From Melioribacter sp. (GTDB lineage: Bacteria > Bacteroidota > Ignavibacteria > Ignavibacteriales > Melioribacteraceae): a stretch of 40,446 nucleotides of DNA. Made by a program: the position numbers and the translations under genes. The notes beneath the pieces were generated by a model. That model saw nothing but the letters and a program-made list of their open reading frames with translations. It searched no databases and was not told the DNA's origin. Of this stretch, positions 1 to 6,759 are shown one piece after another (the stretch's first letter is position 1; every line of letters begins with the position of its first letter). The stretch is taken from the NCBI GenBank assembly GCA_003155655.1, contig PMDS01000055.1, positions 1-40,446 on the forward strand. The letters are read 5' to 3'.

Positions 1-221
1 TCACACAGCCTCTTCACGGCGGAGAAAAAGGACAACAAAAAAGAAAAGGGCTTCAGCCCAAATAATTCCGCGGCTTAAAATTCGTGATTATAAATTAAAT
101 AATGCGTAATGTAAGTAAGTAATATCCGGCATCAATAGCTTGAAAATACTTATATTTTTTTTATTTTTACTTTTATGGAAAGTTGAAGCTAAAAATTTTA
201 CTCATTAATATAGCCTATAAT

Positions 222-1823
222 ATGAAAAACAAATTATTCTCTTGTGTTTTAGTTTGCTTCCTGACTGTAGTGTTTCCTTTGAAAAACATTTTAGCCCAGG
301 AAAGAGTTATTCAATTAGAGCAAAGCCTTCCTTCAAGTTCCGTGACTGCGGATATGAAAGAATCAATCATTGATTCAAACCCGAAAAGAAGAGCTGTTTA
401 TAATGTTGTAAAACCTTCTTTGCTTTACTTCCCTGGAAAGAACAATATTTCCGGTACGTCTGTCATAATTGCGCCCGGAGGTGCATTACAATTGTTATCC
501 ATGGATAATGAAGGTTATGAAGTTGTAAAGTACCTTAACGATAACGGAATTGACGCGTTCATATTGAAGTATACTCTTATTCATACTAAAAGTAATCCCT
601 TTAAAGAATCAAGTGAAAACTTTTTCAGCGGTGATGCCAAAAGAGATTCTCTGATTGCTGCGGTGATCCCTTATTCTATGAAGGATGGATTAAATGCAAT
701 TTCTTATGTAAGAAAAAATGCGGCGGAATTTGGATTAAATCCAAATAGGATTGGCTTTATGGGATTTTCAGCAGGCGGCAGTGTAACTCTGTCGGTTGTG
801 TACAACTGCAATAATGAGAACAGGCCGAATTTCATTGCGGCAATTTACCCATGGATTGGTGAACTGGGTAATAAAGTTCCGGAACAGAAAACCCCTGCAT
901 TTATTGTTGTAGCCAATGACGACAACCTGAAACTTGTTCCGCAAAGTCTGAAAACTTTTGACAGATGGGAAAAGGCAAATCAGCCTGTTGAACTGCATGT
1001 TTATGGTCATGGCGGCCATGGTTTTGGTGCTGATAAAAATTATGGTTCTACCGACGGCTGGACCAAAGCATTTGTTGATTGGCTTGGCGGTGAAGGTTTT
1101 CTATGGCCTGAAAACCCGCAGGGATTCTATTCTAGAATGACATATAAAGATATGCAAAGAATGCAGTCTATGCAGGCAGATTTATTAAAGACTGATTGGG
1201 CTAACACAAACAGGTATAATAATGAAAATAAAGAACTATCCTCGAAAGCTGTTATGAACCAGGTTGTGTTTTACGGAAATTCAATAACTGAAAATTGGAA
1301 ACGGTTTGATAAAGATTTCTTTGAAAAAAATCAATTTGTCGGCAGAGGAATAAGCGGACAAACTACTTCGCAGATGCTTGTGCGTTTCCGCCAGGATGTT
1401 GTAAATCTAAAACCATCGGCTGTTGTTTTTCTTGCCGGTACAAATGACATTGCGGAAAATACTGGTCCTATTTCCGTAGAGAATATTTTCGGCAACATCG
1501 TTTCAATGGTTGAAATTGCCAGGGCTAATAATATTAAACCTATACTGTGTTCGGTTCTGCCTGTATTTCAATATTCTTGGAATAAAGCGGTCAAACCTGT
1601 CGAGAAGATCAGTAAATTAAACCAGATGATGAAAGATTACGCGGAAAAAAATAATTTGTCCTATGTCGATTATTATTCTCCATTTGTAGATGAAAAGGGA
1701 GGGTTTCCTCAGAAATATTCTCCCGATGGTGTTCATCCTAATCTAGAAGGATATAAGATCATGGAGAAAATTGTTGGTGATGAAATAATAAAACTTAAGT
1801 TAAGAGAAAATGTAACTAATTAA
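222..1823 (+). CDS. Secreted two-domain esterase: alpha/beta hydrolase plus SGNH/GDSL hydrolase
   Basis: The N-terminal half is an alpha/beta-hydrolase of the acetyl-xylan-esterase/BD-FAE type, with nucleophile elbow GFSAG (Ser at about residue 183), an oxyanion-type APGG segment and a late GHGGHGFG containing the likely catalytic His. The C-terminal half is an SGNH hydrolase: block I GNSIT (usually GDS), the Gly of GRGISGQ, GTND, and the catalytic DGVHP near the end. I start at ATG 222 because it gives a clean signal peptide (MKNKLF... to ILAQ); an upstream TTG at 183 would add 13 residues in front of it. It is probably exported to the periplasm or outside. Deacetylation of polysaccharide or sialic-acid-like substrates is inference from family membership. 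It stands alone and is followed by a strong terminator. Confidence 0.82.
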   Translation: MKNKLFSCVLVCFLTVVFPLKNILAQERVIQLEQSLPSSSVTADMKESIIDSNPKRRAVYNVVKPSLLYFPGKNNISGTSVIIAPGGALQLLSMDNEGYEVVKYLNDNGIDAFILKYTLIHTKSNPFKESSENFFSGDAKRDSLIAAVIPYSMKDGLNAISYVRKNAAEFGLNPNRIGFMGFSAGGSVTLSVVYNCNNENRPNFIAAIYPWIGELGNKVPEQKTPAFIVVANDDNLKLVPQSLKTFDRWEKANQPVELHVYGHGGHGFGADKNYGSTDGWTKAFVDWLGGEGFLWPENPQGFYSRMTYKDMQRMQSMQADLLKTDWANTNRYNNENKELSSKAVMNQVVFYGNSITENWKRFDKDFFEKNQFVGRGISGQTTSQMLVRFRQDVVNLKPSAVVFLAGTNDIAENTGPISVENIFGNIVSMVEIARANNIKPILCSVLPVFQYSWNKAVKPVEKISKLNQMMKDYAEKNNLSYVDYYSPFVDEKGGFPQKYSPDGVHPNLEGYKIMEKIVGDEIIKLKLRENVTN

Positions 1824-1835
1824 AATGTAGGCCGC

Positions 1836-2135
1836 ACACCGAAGTTTTACACGTAGGCGCAATAGAAAATAATAGTCAGTAACTTTACTCAACCTCCGAG
1901 GTCTATTCTTTACCTCGGAGGTTTTTATTTCCCCTGCCGTCAAGACTTCCCTCCGAAGTTTTACACATAAGCAGTGCCTGTCTACCGAAGATATGTTTTC
2001 AACCGTAGATAGATTTTGGGTACTAAATTTAGTCCTGCACTTTATAGGTAAGTTTTGGCGCAACTTGGCCCGGTAATGCCTGTCTTGTGTAGTTATATGT
2101 AAATACTTTAGGTAAGTTCCGGCACATTCCGGCAT
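1836..2135. repeat. Short degenerate direct repeats in a gene-free stretch
   Basis: Two pairs of short repeats are visible. CCGAAGTTTTACAC followed by RTARGC occurs near 1840-1860 and again near 1953-1973. TAGGTAAGTT followed by YGGCRCA occurs at 2045-2063 and 2109-2127. No convincing reading frame runs through them. They precede an R-M enzyme relic and mark the left edge of the accessory region. The origin is unknown; they may be remnants of recombination sites or of a decayed cassette-like array. Confidence 0.4.
1891..1930 (+). terminator. Rho-independent terminator after the esterase gene
   Basis: A perfect 12-bp stem (1891-1902 with 1912-1923, core ACCTCCGAGGT / ACCTCGGAGGT) has a 9-nt loop and runs into a T-rich tail (TTTTTATTT). 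It lies about 70 bases past the esterase stop codon. The stem would also form on the other strand, but the T-tract favours plus-strand termination. Confidence 0.85.
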
Positions 2136-2245
2136 AGAATAGCCCGCTTTTGTGCACCAATATTATTCTGGGTTACCAATTTTAACAATAGATAATTCTT
2201 TAAACATTCCTTAATTTGTAAAAAGATTTTTTGAGGGAATCTTGT

Positions 2246-2399
2246 CCGGTCAACAAACTGCTTTTAATGTTATATCTAACCTTGTTGCTGATTTCAAAGC
2301 AAACGAATCTAATATTTTAAGACAATAGACCAGCTTGTTTATGAGTTGTATGGGTTGACGGAAGAAGAAATTGAGGTAGTGGAGAAGAGTTTTAATTAA
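2246..2399 (+). pseudogene. C-terminal relic of a restriction-modification enzyme, frameshifted
   Basis: The frame ending at the TAA at 2397-2399 reads DQLVYELYGLTEEEIEVVE plus a few residues. This is the signature tail of Eco57I/type IIG-like N6-adenine methylase-restriction proteins (typical form: IDxLVYxLYGLTEEEIxxVE). The frame continues upstream only after a one-base shift near 2323 (...KANESNILRQ, then IDQLVYELYG). No start codon or catalytic part is present. I read it as the leftover 3' end of a decayed or excised R-M gene. Identification rests on the short tail only. Confidence 0.55.
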
Positions 2400-2515
2400 T
2401 AAATGAGTTTTTTGGCCACCACTGTGTACAGTGTCGTGCTTAAAAATTAATTGTAATGATTTAAATATGCTTATCTGATTATATATCTTACAGTGAGAAA
2501 TGATTAAAGATATCA

Positions 2516-2541
2516 TGCATGAGATATATTATCTCTATGCA
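2516..2541. repeat. Inverted repeat upstream of the SIR2-like gene
   Basis: TGCAT GAGATA TAT TATCTC (T) ATGCA forms an 11-bp stem with one bulged base and a 3-nt loop, 30 bases before the ATG at 2571. It could be an operator or a 5'-UTR hairpin. A second small palindrome (CACTGT-GT-ACAGTG, 2420-2433) lies further upstream. Function is not shown by the sequence. Confidence 0.4.
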
Positions 2542-2558
2542 AGTTAATTAATAATTAT

Positions 2559-3617
2559 GTGCTTAAAAATATGAGTAGTGTTGAGTTAAAAGATCCAATA
2601 AAATCTAGTCGATTATTTCTAATTGGTGCCGGTTTTTCTCTTGATGCTGTTATTCCATTAACTAATGACTTATTTAAGTTGTCTATGTACAATTTTAGCT
2701 TGGATTTTCCTAACGTTTATAAACGTATAATTAATATTGCTAAAACCTGTTTTTCAATTGATGGAGATATCGATTTTTCAAATCTTTCTTTTGCCAATTT
2801 TTGTACCTTTCTGGAATATAAAGAACTAAGAGAATTTGCCGGTGGTGAAAGATGGTCGGAAAATGGATCACGTGAGAAGTTATCATTTAAATATTTTTTA
2901 TCAAAGACTATTTCGGATTATACTCCAGAAAAAGAATTTATTCCTGAAATATATCTTGAATTTGTTGACCAGTTGGATAATAAGGATATCATTTTAACAT
3001 TTAACTGGGATTGCCTTTTGGAAATTGCACTAGAAAGAGTTGGTAAAAAATATACTTACAAATACAATGGCGAGGGCATTAAAATCTTCAAAATGCACGG
3101 GTCAATAAATTGGCGTTTAGGGCAACCTAATGATTTGGGCCGTCCTATTAAAGACGATTTTCTTGGTTGGCAATCAATGGGACTTAGTGATGATTTGATG
3201 CCAAAAGAAATTTACTATTCAAAAAAATTGTTAAATCCACATGTCTGGTCAAACTATACATGTCTTGGTGAGGTAGAACCGTTCATTATTTTACCGGGAT
3301 ATGGAAAAGCGTTTGATGTTCGTAATGTCGCACATTTTTGGTATAAACCGGAATATGTTTTTGCTTTAACACATGATGTATTCATAATAGGACTAAGTTT
3401 ATCACATGATGATTTTTTTATAAGGAGTTTTTTCTTAGATAATATGACATCTCTTAATTCTTTTACTGGCTATGAAGACAGAAGAATATATATAATCAAT
3501 CCTTCTCAAGATGCAAAGTATAATTATGGTTATATTCTCGAAACTGATTATACTTTTTTACTCAATGAAGGATTTAGTAAAAAACATATTAATTTGATGA
3601 AAGAAAGGCGCACATAA
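2559..3617 (+). CDS. SIR2-like (SIR2_2 family) protein, likely NAD-hydrolysing defence effector
   Basis: The N-terminus carries the NAD-binding GAGFS (residues 23-27). TFNWD (147-151) and KMHGSINW (179-186, with candidate catalytic His180) follow, and then IIGLSLSHDD (276-285), the usual order in bacterial SIR2-like proteins. No other domain is attached: the protein is 352 aa, much shorter than DSR2/ThsA-type fusions. Family knowledge says such proteins often deplete NAD+ in anti-phage defence; that role here is inference. The start is GTG 2559 or ATG 2571 (residue 5), and no strong RBS decides. The stop codon lies inside a repeat also found at the end of the next gene. The sequence is AT-rich and isolated from housekeeping genes, which suggests acquisition. 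Confidence 0.78.
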   Translation: MLKNMSSVELKDPIKSSRLFLIGAGFSLDAVIPLTNDLFKLSMYNFSLDFPNVYKRIINIAKTCFSIDGDIDFSNLSFANFCTFLEYKELREFAGGERWSENGSREKLSFKYFLSKTISDYTPEKEFIPEIYLEFVDQLDNKDIILTFNWDCLLEIALERVGKKYTYKYNGEGIKIFKMHGSINWRLGQPNDLGRPIKDDFLGWQSMGLSDDLMPKEIYYSKKLLNPHVWSNYTCLGEVEPFIILPGYGKAFDVRNVAHFWYKPEYVFALTHDVFIIGLSLSHDDFFIRSFFLDNMTSLNSFTGYEDRRIYIINPSQDAKYNYGYILETDYTFLLNEGFSKKHINLMKERRT

Positions 3618-3657
3618 CCCATTTTCCAAGTCTATCGTGTTTCCAGTTAGGCATTTA
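3612..3657 (+). repeat. Gene-end repeat copy 1, attC-like candidate
   Basis: It begins ACATAACC with the SIR2-like gene's TAA stop embedded, and ends with GTTAGGC (3646-3652), which fits the GTTRRRY core of integron attC sites. It aligns with the sequence at 4705-4750, which begins ACTTAACC around the stop of the next gene; both then share TTTCC and a GTTT segment. Internal pairing is weak here, so assignment to attC is only a hypothesis. Confidence 0.4.
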
Positions 3658-3789
3658 TGTAAAAAAATTAGTTGTAATAGTATGTAGTTCTTTGAGGTTG
3701 GTAAAAAAAATAAATTTATAAACAGTATTGGTGTTTTTATTAAAACTAAGAAGATTAATAATACAAGTGAAATAGAAACATTTAATGAG

Positions 3790-4710
3790 GTGAATTCGGA
3801 ATTAAAGGACACCGACTACCTGATATTTCCAAAGTTACCAATATCTGATGTGGTCGATGCAAGCATTAAACAATATTTGACCAAACAAGAAAAAAACTAT
3901 TTTGAAAAATCGCACTTTGATTTTGTGATAGCAGACAAAAATCATTATCCAGCTTTTGTAATAGAATTTGATGGACCTTATCACTTGGAGAAAAAAGAAG
4001 TTAAGTTACGCGACATTAGGAAAAATAGAATATGCCAAATTGCAGGACTTCCGCTTTTAAGGATAACTGATTATGAATTAGAGAAAAAAGACTCGTTTTC
4101 TATTGTTAGGTTTATAATTTATCGTTTTATTAAATGGTCTCATAATTATGAAAAGATAAAAAAGAAATTAGAAAATGAATTGACTAACATGTCAAAAGAG
4201 GAATATGAATTGGTTGTTTCTGACAGATATATTGATGTGGGATATAATCCTGACTATATCTTTCATATTGAACATCCATTTCCTTTGAAAAAAAATGTCA
4301 TTGATGAATTATATAATAAACATAAAGTTGCAAACGAACCAACCGAAAATAATTATTGGTATTCTATTAACAAATATGGATGTTCTTCAATAGATGGGTT
4401 TCATTCAGCCTCATTTACTTATGGTATTTATAAGGGTAAAAGGAATAATTCAACATTTACTTTTAACGAAGGTAAATTAAAAACGAAAGGCATAGAAATA
4501 TTAAGTGAAGAGAAAATCGATTATGTAATGAGATATGATTTAGTAACTGTTGAAAATCTGAACCATAAAGTTATTTCTATAGAAGACAAATTAATACTAC
4601 CAATTTATTACTCGGATATTCCTGGCGCAAATATACCCAACATATGTGAGGCTGTTGCAGAATATGTTTGTTATAAAAAAGTACTAATGTGGATGGAACA
4701 AAACACTTAA
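3790..4710 (+). CDS. DUF2726-domain protein with PD-(D/E)XK-type nuclease fold
   Basis: Residues 10-95 match DUF2726: FPKLPISDVV, then HFDFVIADKN (Asp44), FVIEFDGPYH (Glu59, Asp61), Lys72 and Lys78, and the GLPLLRI strand, in the order expected of a PD-(D/E)XK nuclease core. The remaining ~200 residues are unrecognised. The first canonical start is GTG 3790, but it has no properly spaced RBS. The same frame stays open back to a TAG at 3685-3687 and reads plausibly (SEIETFNEV) where DUF2726 proteins usually have an extra helix, so the true 5' end may be upstream with a non-standard start, or the gene may be 5'-truncated. It sits between SIR2-like and Mrr genes, which suggests a defence or DNA-processing role (inference). 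Confidence 0.68.
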   Translation: MNSELKDTDYLIFPKLPISDVVDASIKQYLTKQEKNYFEKSHFDFVIADKNHYPAFVIEFDGPYHLEKKEVKLRDIRKNRICQIAGLPLLRITDYELEKKDSFSIVRFIIYRFIKWSHNYEKIKKKLENELTNMSKEEYELVVSDRYIDVGYNPDYIFHIEHPFPLKKNVIDELYNKHKVANEPTENNYWYSINKYGCSSIDGFHSASFTYGIYKGKRNNSTFTFNEGKLKTKGIEILSEEKIDYVMRYDLVTVENLNHKVISIEDKLILPIYYSDIPGANIPNICEAVAEYVCYKKVLMWMEQNT

Positions 4711-4851
4711 CCAGCTTTCCCACTCGACAGCGTTTACATTGCAGTATTAGTATTATTTTCGGATTTTGTAGTAAAGGAAAGAATTGTTGTACGATTTTGT
4801 TCATATGTGTAATACTACTTCTAAGCATGTAACGTGGCGAGTCAGTTAAAT
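4705..4851 (+). repeat. Gene-end repeat copy 2, possibly a long attC-like site
   Basis: The first 46 bases (4705-4750) align with the repeat at 3612-3657 and again contain the upstream gene's TAA stop in ACTTAACC. ACTTAAC fits the RYYYAAC core. Further downstream GTTAAAT (4845-4851) fits GTTRRRY. TTAAC (4707-4711) can pair with GTTAA (4845-4849), and CCAC (4720-4723) with GTGG (4834-4837), giving two separated stem boxes as in attC folding. No integrase gene is in the window. The assignment is tentative. Confidence 0.35.
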
Positions 4852-4939
4852 AAATAGATAAATAAATAATGTTGCTTCGATTTTAATGACGTATGCTTAA
4901 ACGCAGCAGTCTTAACTGTTTACAAAATATGAGGTGATA

Positions 4940-5866
4940 ATGTCTATTCCGGATTTTCAAAGTATTATGTTACCATTACTAAAATTTTGTTGTGATGAGC
5001 AGGAACATTCAACAAAAGATACTATAGAAAATTTATCTAAACAGTTTAACTTAACCGAAGATGAACTGTCCCAACTTCTGCCAAGCGGAACACAATATGT
5101 ATTTTATAACCGTGTTTTTTGGGCTAAGGCGCATTTAAAAATGGCTGGTTTGATTGAAAATACCAAACGGGCTCATTTTAAAATTGCACAAAGTGGTTTG
5201 GATCTATTGAAGACTAATCCGCCTTTGGTGAATTTAAAAACATTAAAATCAATTCCGGAATATATTGAACACACGAAAACATATAAAAAGGACCGGACAG
5301 AAAAAGTTGACAATGAATCAGAGATTGAATCTGAAAACGATAATGAACTTACACCGGAAGAAAGTTTAGAATATTCCTACCAAAAAATCAGGAAGTCTCT
5401 TGCTCAGGATTTATTGTCAAAAGTAAAAATTCTGCCGCCATCATTTTTTGAAAAACTGGTTATTGATTTGCTTGTAAAAATGGGCTATGGCGGTTCTATA
5501 AAAGATGCTGGTAAAGCTATTGGGAGAAGCGGAGACGAAGGAATTGACGGAATAATCAAAGAAGATAAACTTGGTCTAGATGTAATTTATGTTCAAGCTA
5601 AGAGATGGGAAGGTGTAGTCGGTAGACCGGAGCTGCAGAAATTTGTAGGTGCATTAGCGGGTCAAGGTGCAAAAAAAGGAATATTCATTACAACTTCATA
5701 TTTTTCTAAAGATGCTTTGGATTATACTCCTAAAAATGAAACAAAAATAGTTCTGGTTGACGGAGAACAATTAGCTCAATATATGATTGATTTTGATTTA
5801 GCTGTATCAACTCTCTCAACTTATCAAATTAAAAAAATCGATTTAGACTATTTTGGTGAGGAATAA
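4940..5866 (+). CDS. mrr: Mrr-type restriction endonuclease
   Basis: The N-terminal ~95 residues form the Mrr winged-helix domain (MSIPDFQSIMLPLLKF, LLPSG, RVFWAKAHLKMAGLIE). The C-terminal ~150 residues form the Mrr_cat nuclease domain, with FEKLVIDLLVKMGYGG, the catalytic GDEGIDGII and the QAK of VQAKRW. An acidic, Glu/Asn-rich linker joins them. Family knowledge: Mrr proteins cut DNA bearing certain methylated bases. I start at ATG 4940, two codons after a GTG at 4934, because GAGGTGAT directly precedes it and family members begin with this ATG. The protein is 308 aa, the usual size. It forms a putative restriction/defence cluster with the SIR2-like and DUF2726 genes, but lies ~90 bases beyond the second gene-end repeat, so it may be a separate unit. 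Confidence 0.92.
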   Translation: MSIPDFQSIMLPLLKFCCDEQEHSTKDTIENLSKQFNLTEDELSQLLPSGTQYVFYNRVFWAKAHLKMAGLIENTKRAHFKIAQSGLDLLKTNPPLVNLKTLKSIPEYIEHTKTYKKDRTEKVDNESEIESENDNELTPEESLEYSYQKIRKSLAQDLLSKVKILPPSFFEKLVIDLLVKMGYGGSIKDAGKAIGRSGDEGIDGIIKEDKLGLDVIYVQAKRWEGVVGRPELQKFVGALAGQGAKKGIFITTSYFSKDALDYTPKNETKIVLVDGEQLAQYMIDFDLAVSTLSTYQIKKIDLDYFGEE

Positions 5867-5910
5867 AAAAGAAAGCAGTTAACATGCCTGAATTAAATTG
5901 AAATTTTTTA

Positions 5911-5933
5911 CCCCTCTCTTTTTAAGAGAGGGG
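5911..5933. repeat. CCCCTCTC hairpin repeat
   Basis: CCCCTCTCTT TTT AAGAGAGGGG is a perfect 10-bp hairpin followed by TTGGGGTGAG. A relative (CCCTCTCCTT GGC AAGGAGAGGG followed by GGGTGAGG) occurs at 6782-6804, so this is a dispersed repeat rather than only a terminator. It may still end transcription of the mrr gene 45 bases upstream, but there is no T-tract. Confidence 0.6.
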
Positions 5934-6006
5934 TTGGGGTGAGTTCGGTAGGAATTTACACACGCTCTTAAAATAATTGTGTTAAAAATCTGAATTGTAA
6001 AAATAG

Positions 6007-6076
6007 GGTGTCCGAGTTCCCCTCATCCGGCATCCGTTAGCTAACGGAGCCGGATGAGGGGAGTATCGAGGACACC
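6007..6076. repeat. 70-bp structured palindromic element, copy 1
   Basis: The outer stem is GGTGTC/GACACC (6007-6012 with 6071-6076). An asymmetric internal loop follows, CGAGT on the left and GTATCGAG on the right. Then comes a perfect 14-bp inner stem (6018-6031 with 6049-6062, core CCCCTCATCCGGC), and the loop itself holds the perfect palindrome TCCGTTAGCTAACGGA (6033-6048). The layout is the same as at 6882-6937, where both stems differ. No gene lies within. Confidence 0.75.
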
Positions 6077-6143
6077 ATGAAATGCGGAAAATATTTTAAG
6101 CTCTTCTCTCGCCATATTACACCGTGGTGCAATATAATAAGTC

Positions 6144-6172
6144 TTGATTCTGTCTTAATATAGACTTAAATT
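6144..6172 (+). promoter_or_regulatory. Candidate sigma70-type promoter with overlapping operator for the antitoxin gene
   Basis: TTGATT (6144-6149), a 17-bp spacer and TAAATT (6167-6172) lie 35 bases before the antitoxin ATG. A near-palindrome, GACTTAAATTTAGTC (6163-6177), covers the -10. Phd/YefM antitoxins usually repress their own promoter through such palindromes, so this is a plausible operator. It is inferred from spacing and symmetry only. Confidence 0.4.
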
Positions 6173-6206
6173 TAGTCCAAAATAAAGTCGGTATAAGGAT
6201 ACAAAA

Positions 6207-6491
6207 ATGAAAAACATTTCGGTATTAAATGATATAATTCCGGTAGGTCAATTCAAATCCAACCTGGCTAAATATCTAAAAGAAATACAAAATAAAAGAA
6301 ATTCTATAATTATCACTCAAAACGGCAAACCTGCCGGAGTCTTAATATCTCCATCGGAATTTGATGATCTTAACCAAACAAAGCTTTTCATTGATTCTAT
6401 TTCGCGTGGTTTATCCGATTCTGGAAAAGGAGAAGTTTTATCAACTTCACAGCTCCGGACTGAACTCCAAAAATCACGAGTTGGTAAGTAA
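6207..6491 (+). CDS. Type II antitoxin, Phd/YefM family
   Basis: The 94-residue protein has the family core: PVGQFKSNLAKYLKEIQNKR, then IIITQNGKPAGVLISPSEFDDL (the beta-hairpin region of Phd/YefM). The N-terminal half should bind DNA and repress the operon; the C-terminal half should wrap the toxin. AAGGA (6195-6199) sits 7 bases before the ATG. The cognate toxin begins 2 bases after the stop but is cut short after about 20 codons, so the antitoxin is an orphan here. A near-palindromic candidate operator overlaps its promoter. Confidence 0.87.
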   Translation: MKNISVLNDIIPVGQFKSNLAKYLKEIQNKRNSIIITQNGKPAGVLISPSEFDDLNQTKLFIDSISRGLSDSGKGEVLSTSQLRTELQKSRVGK

Positions 6492-6493
6492 AT

Positions 6494-6562
6494 ATGAAGT
6501 TATTTTGGACAAAGGAATCGCTTCTTCGGTTACAGGAAATAATTGGAGGAATTGAGAATTGA
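6494..6562 (+). pseudogene. Truncated ParE/RelE-type toxin gene
   Basis: Two bases after the antitoxin stop, an ATG opens MKLFWTKESLLRLQEIIGG, which matches the first strand and helix of ParE/RelE toxins (typical M-x-h-x-W-T-x-x-A-x-x-D-L-x-x-I). After about 19 recognisable codons it runs into the AATTGAGAATTGAG repeat and stops at TGA 6560-6562. The rest of the ~95-residue toxin, including the catalytic C-terminus, is absent nearby. I read this as a toxin destroyed by the insertion or rearrangement that starts at the repeat. Confidence 0.65.
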
Positions 6563-6574
6563 GAATTTAGAATT
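6550..6574. repeat. Left arm of a 25-bp perfect inverted repeat
   Basis: The arm is built from AATTGAGAATTGAGAATTT plus AGAATT and is exactly the reverse complement of 6996-7020. It sits precisely where the toxin gene loses homology. The 421 bp between the arms contain only relics and hairpins. Confidence 0.8.
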
Positions 6575-6578
6575 TTAA

Positions 6579-6671
6579 GAGAAACAATTAAAAGACTGCT
6601 TCGAAAATAAATTTGAATATGATTTTTTTGCGGTGCTTAAACACATACCTAATTTTAATCTTAATAAATAA
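6579..6671 (+). pseudogene. Relic of an HpnC-like (squalene/phytoene synthase family) gene
   Basis: The frame reads QLKDCFENKFEYDFFAVLKH and then stops at TAA 6669-6671. It aligns with QLKNCLKNKFDSGFWTALKN of the hpnC gene 770 bases downstream, with about half the residues identical, and the DNA is clearly similar (CAATTAAA-GA--TGC, AATAAATTTGA). The level of divergence suggests an old duplication or a separately acquired homologue, not a recent tandem copy. A TAA immediately precedes it and no start is present, so it is non-functional. Confidence 0.55.
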
Positions 6672-6692
6672 TTTATATGCTTGCCGCAACCT

Positions 6693-6730
6693 GTCCCGTT
6701 TGTCTCGTTCCTTTTGCGGGGACGTTTTTT
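6693..6730 (+). terminator. Possible terminator-like hairpin
   Basis: GTCCCG (6693-6698) can pair with CGGGGAC (6717-6723) with one bulge, and a run of six T follows (6725-6730). It may be a relic terminator within the rearranged segment; no intact gene ends just upstream. Confidence 0.3.
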
Positions 6731-6759
6731 GTTGGAGGTGTAAGGTGACGCACAAAACT

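Noticed and set aside
47-60. GGGCT-TC-AGCCC hairpin at the left end of the window as a terminator.
   Set aside because: The stem is 5 bp with a 2-nt loop and no T-tract follows; the upstream gene is outside the window.
1800-2135. A 111-residue open frame on the minus strand over the terminator and repeats.
   Set aside because: It spans a strong terminator hairpin and repeats, has no RBS or protein-like composition, and is best explained as chance.
2250-2516. An 88-residue minus-strand open frame opposite the R-M relic.
   Set aside because: The plus-strand frame matches a known enzyme tail; the minus-strand frame resembles nothing.
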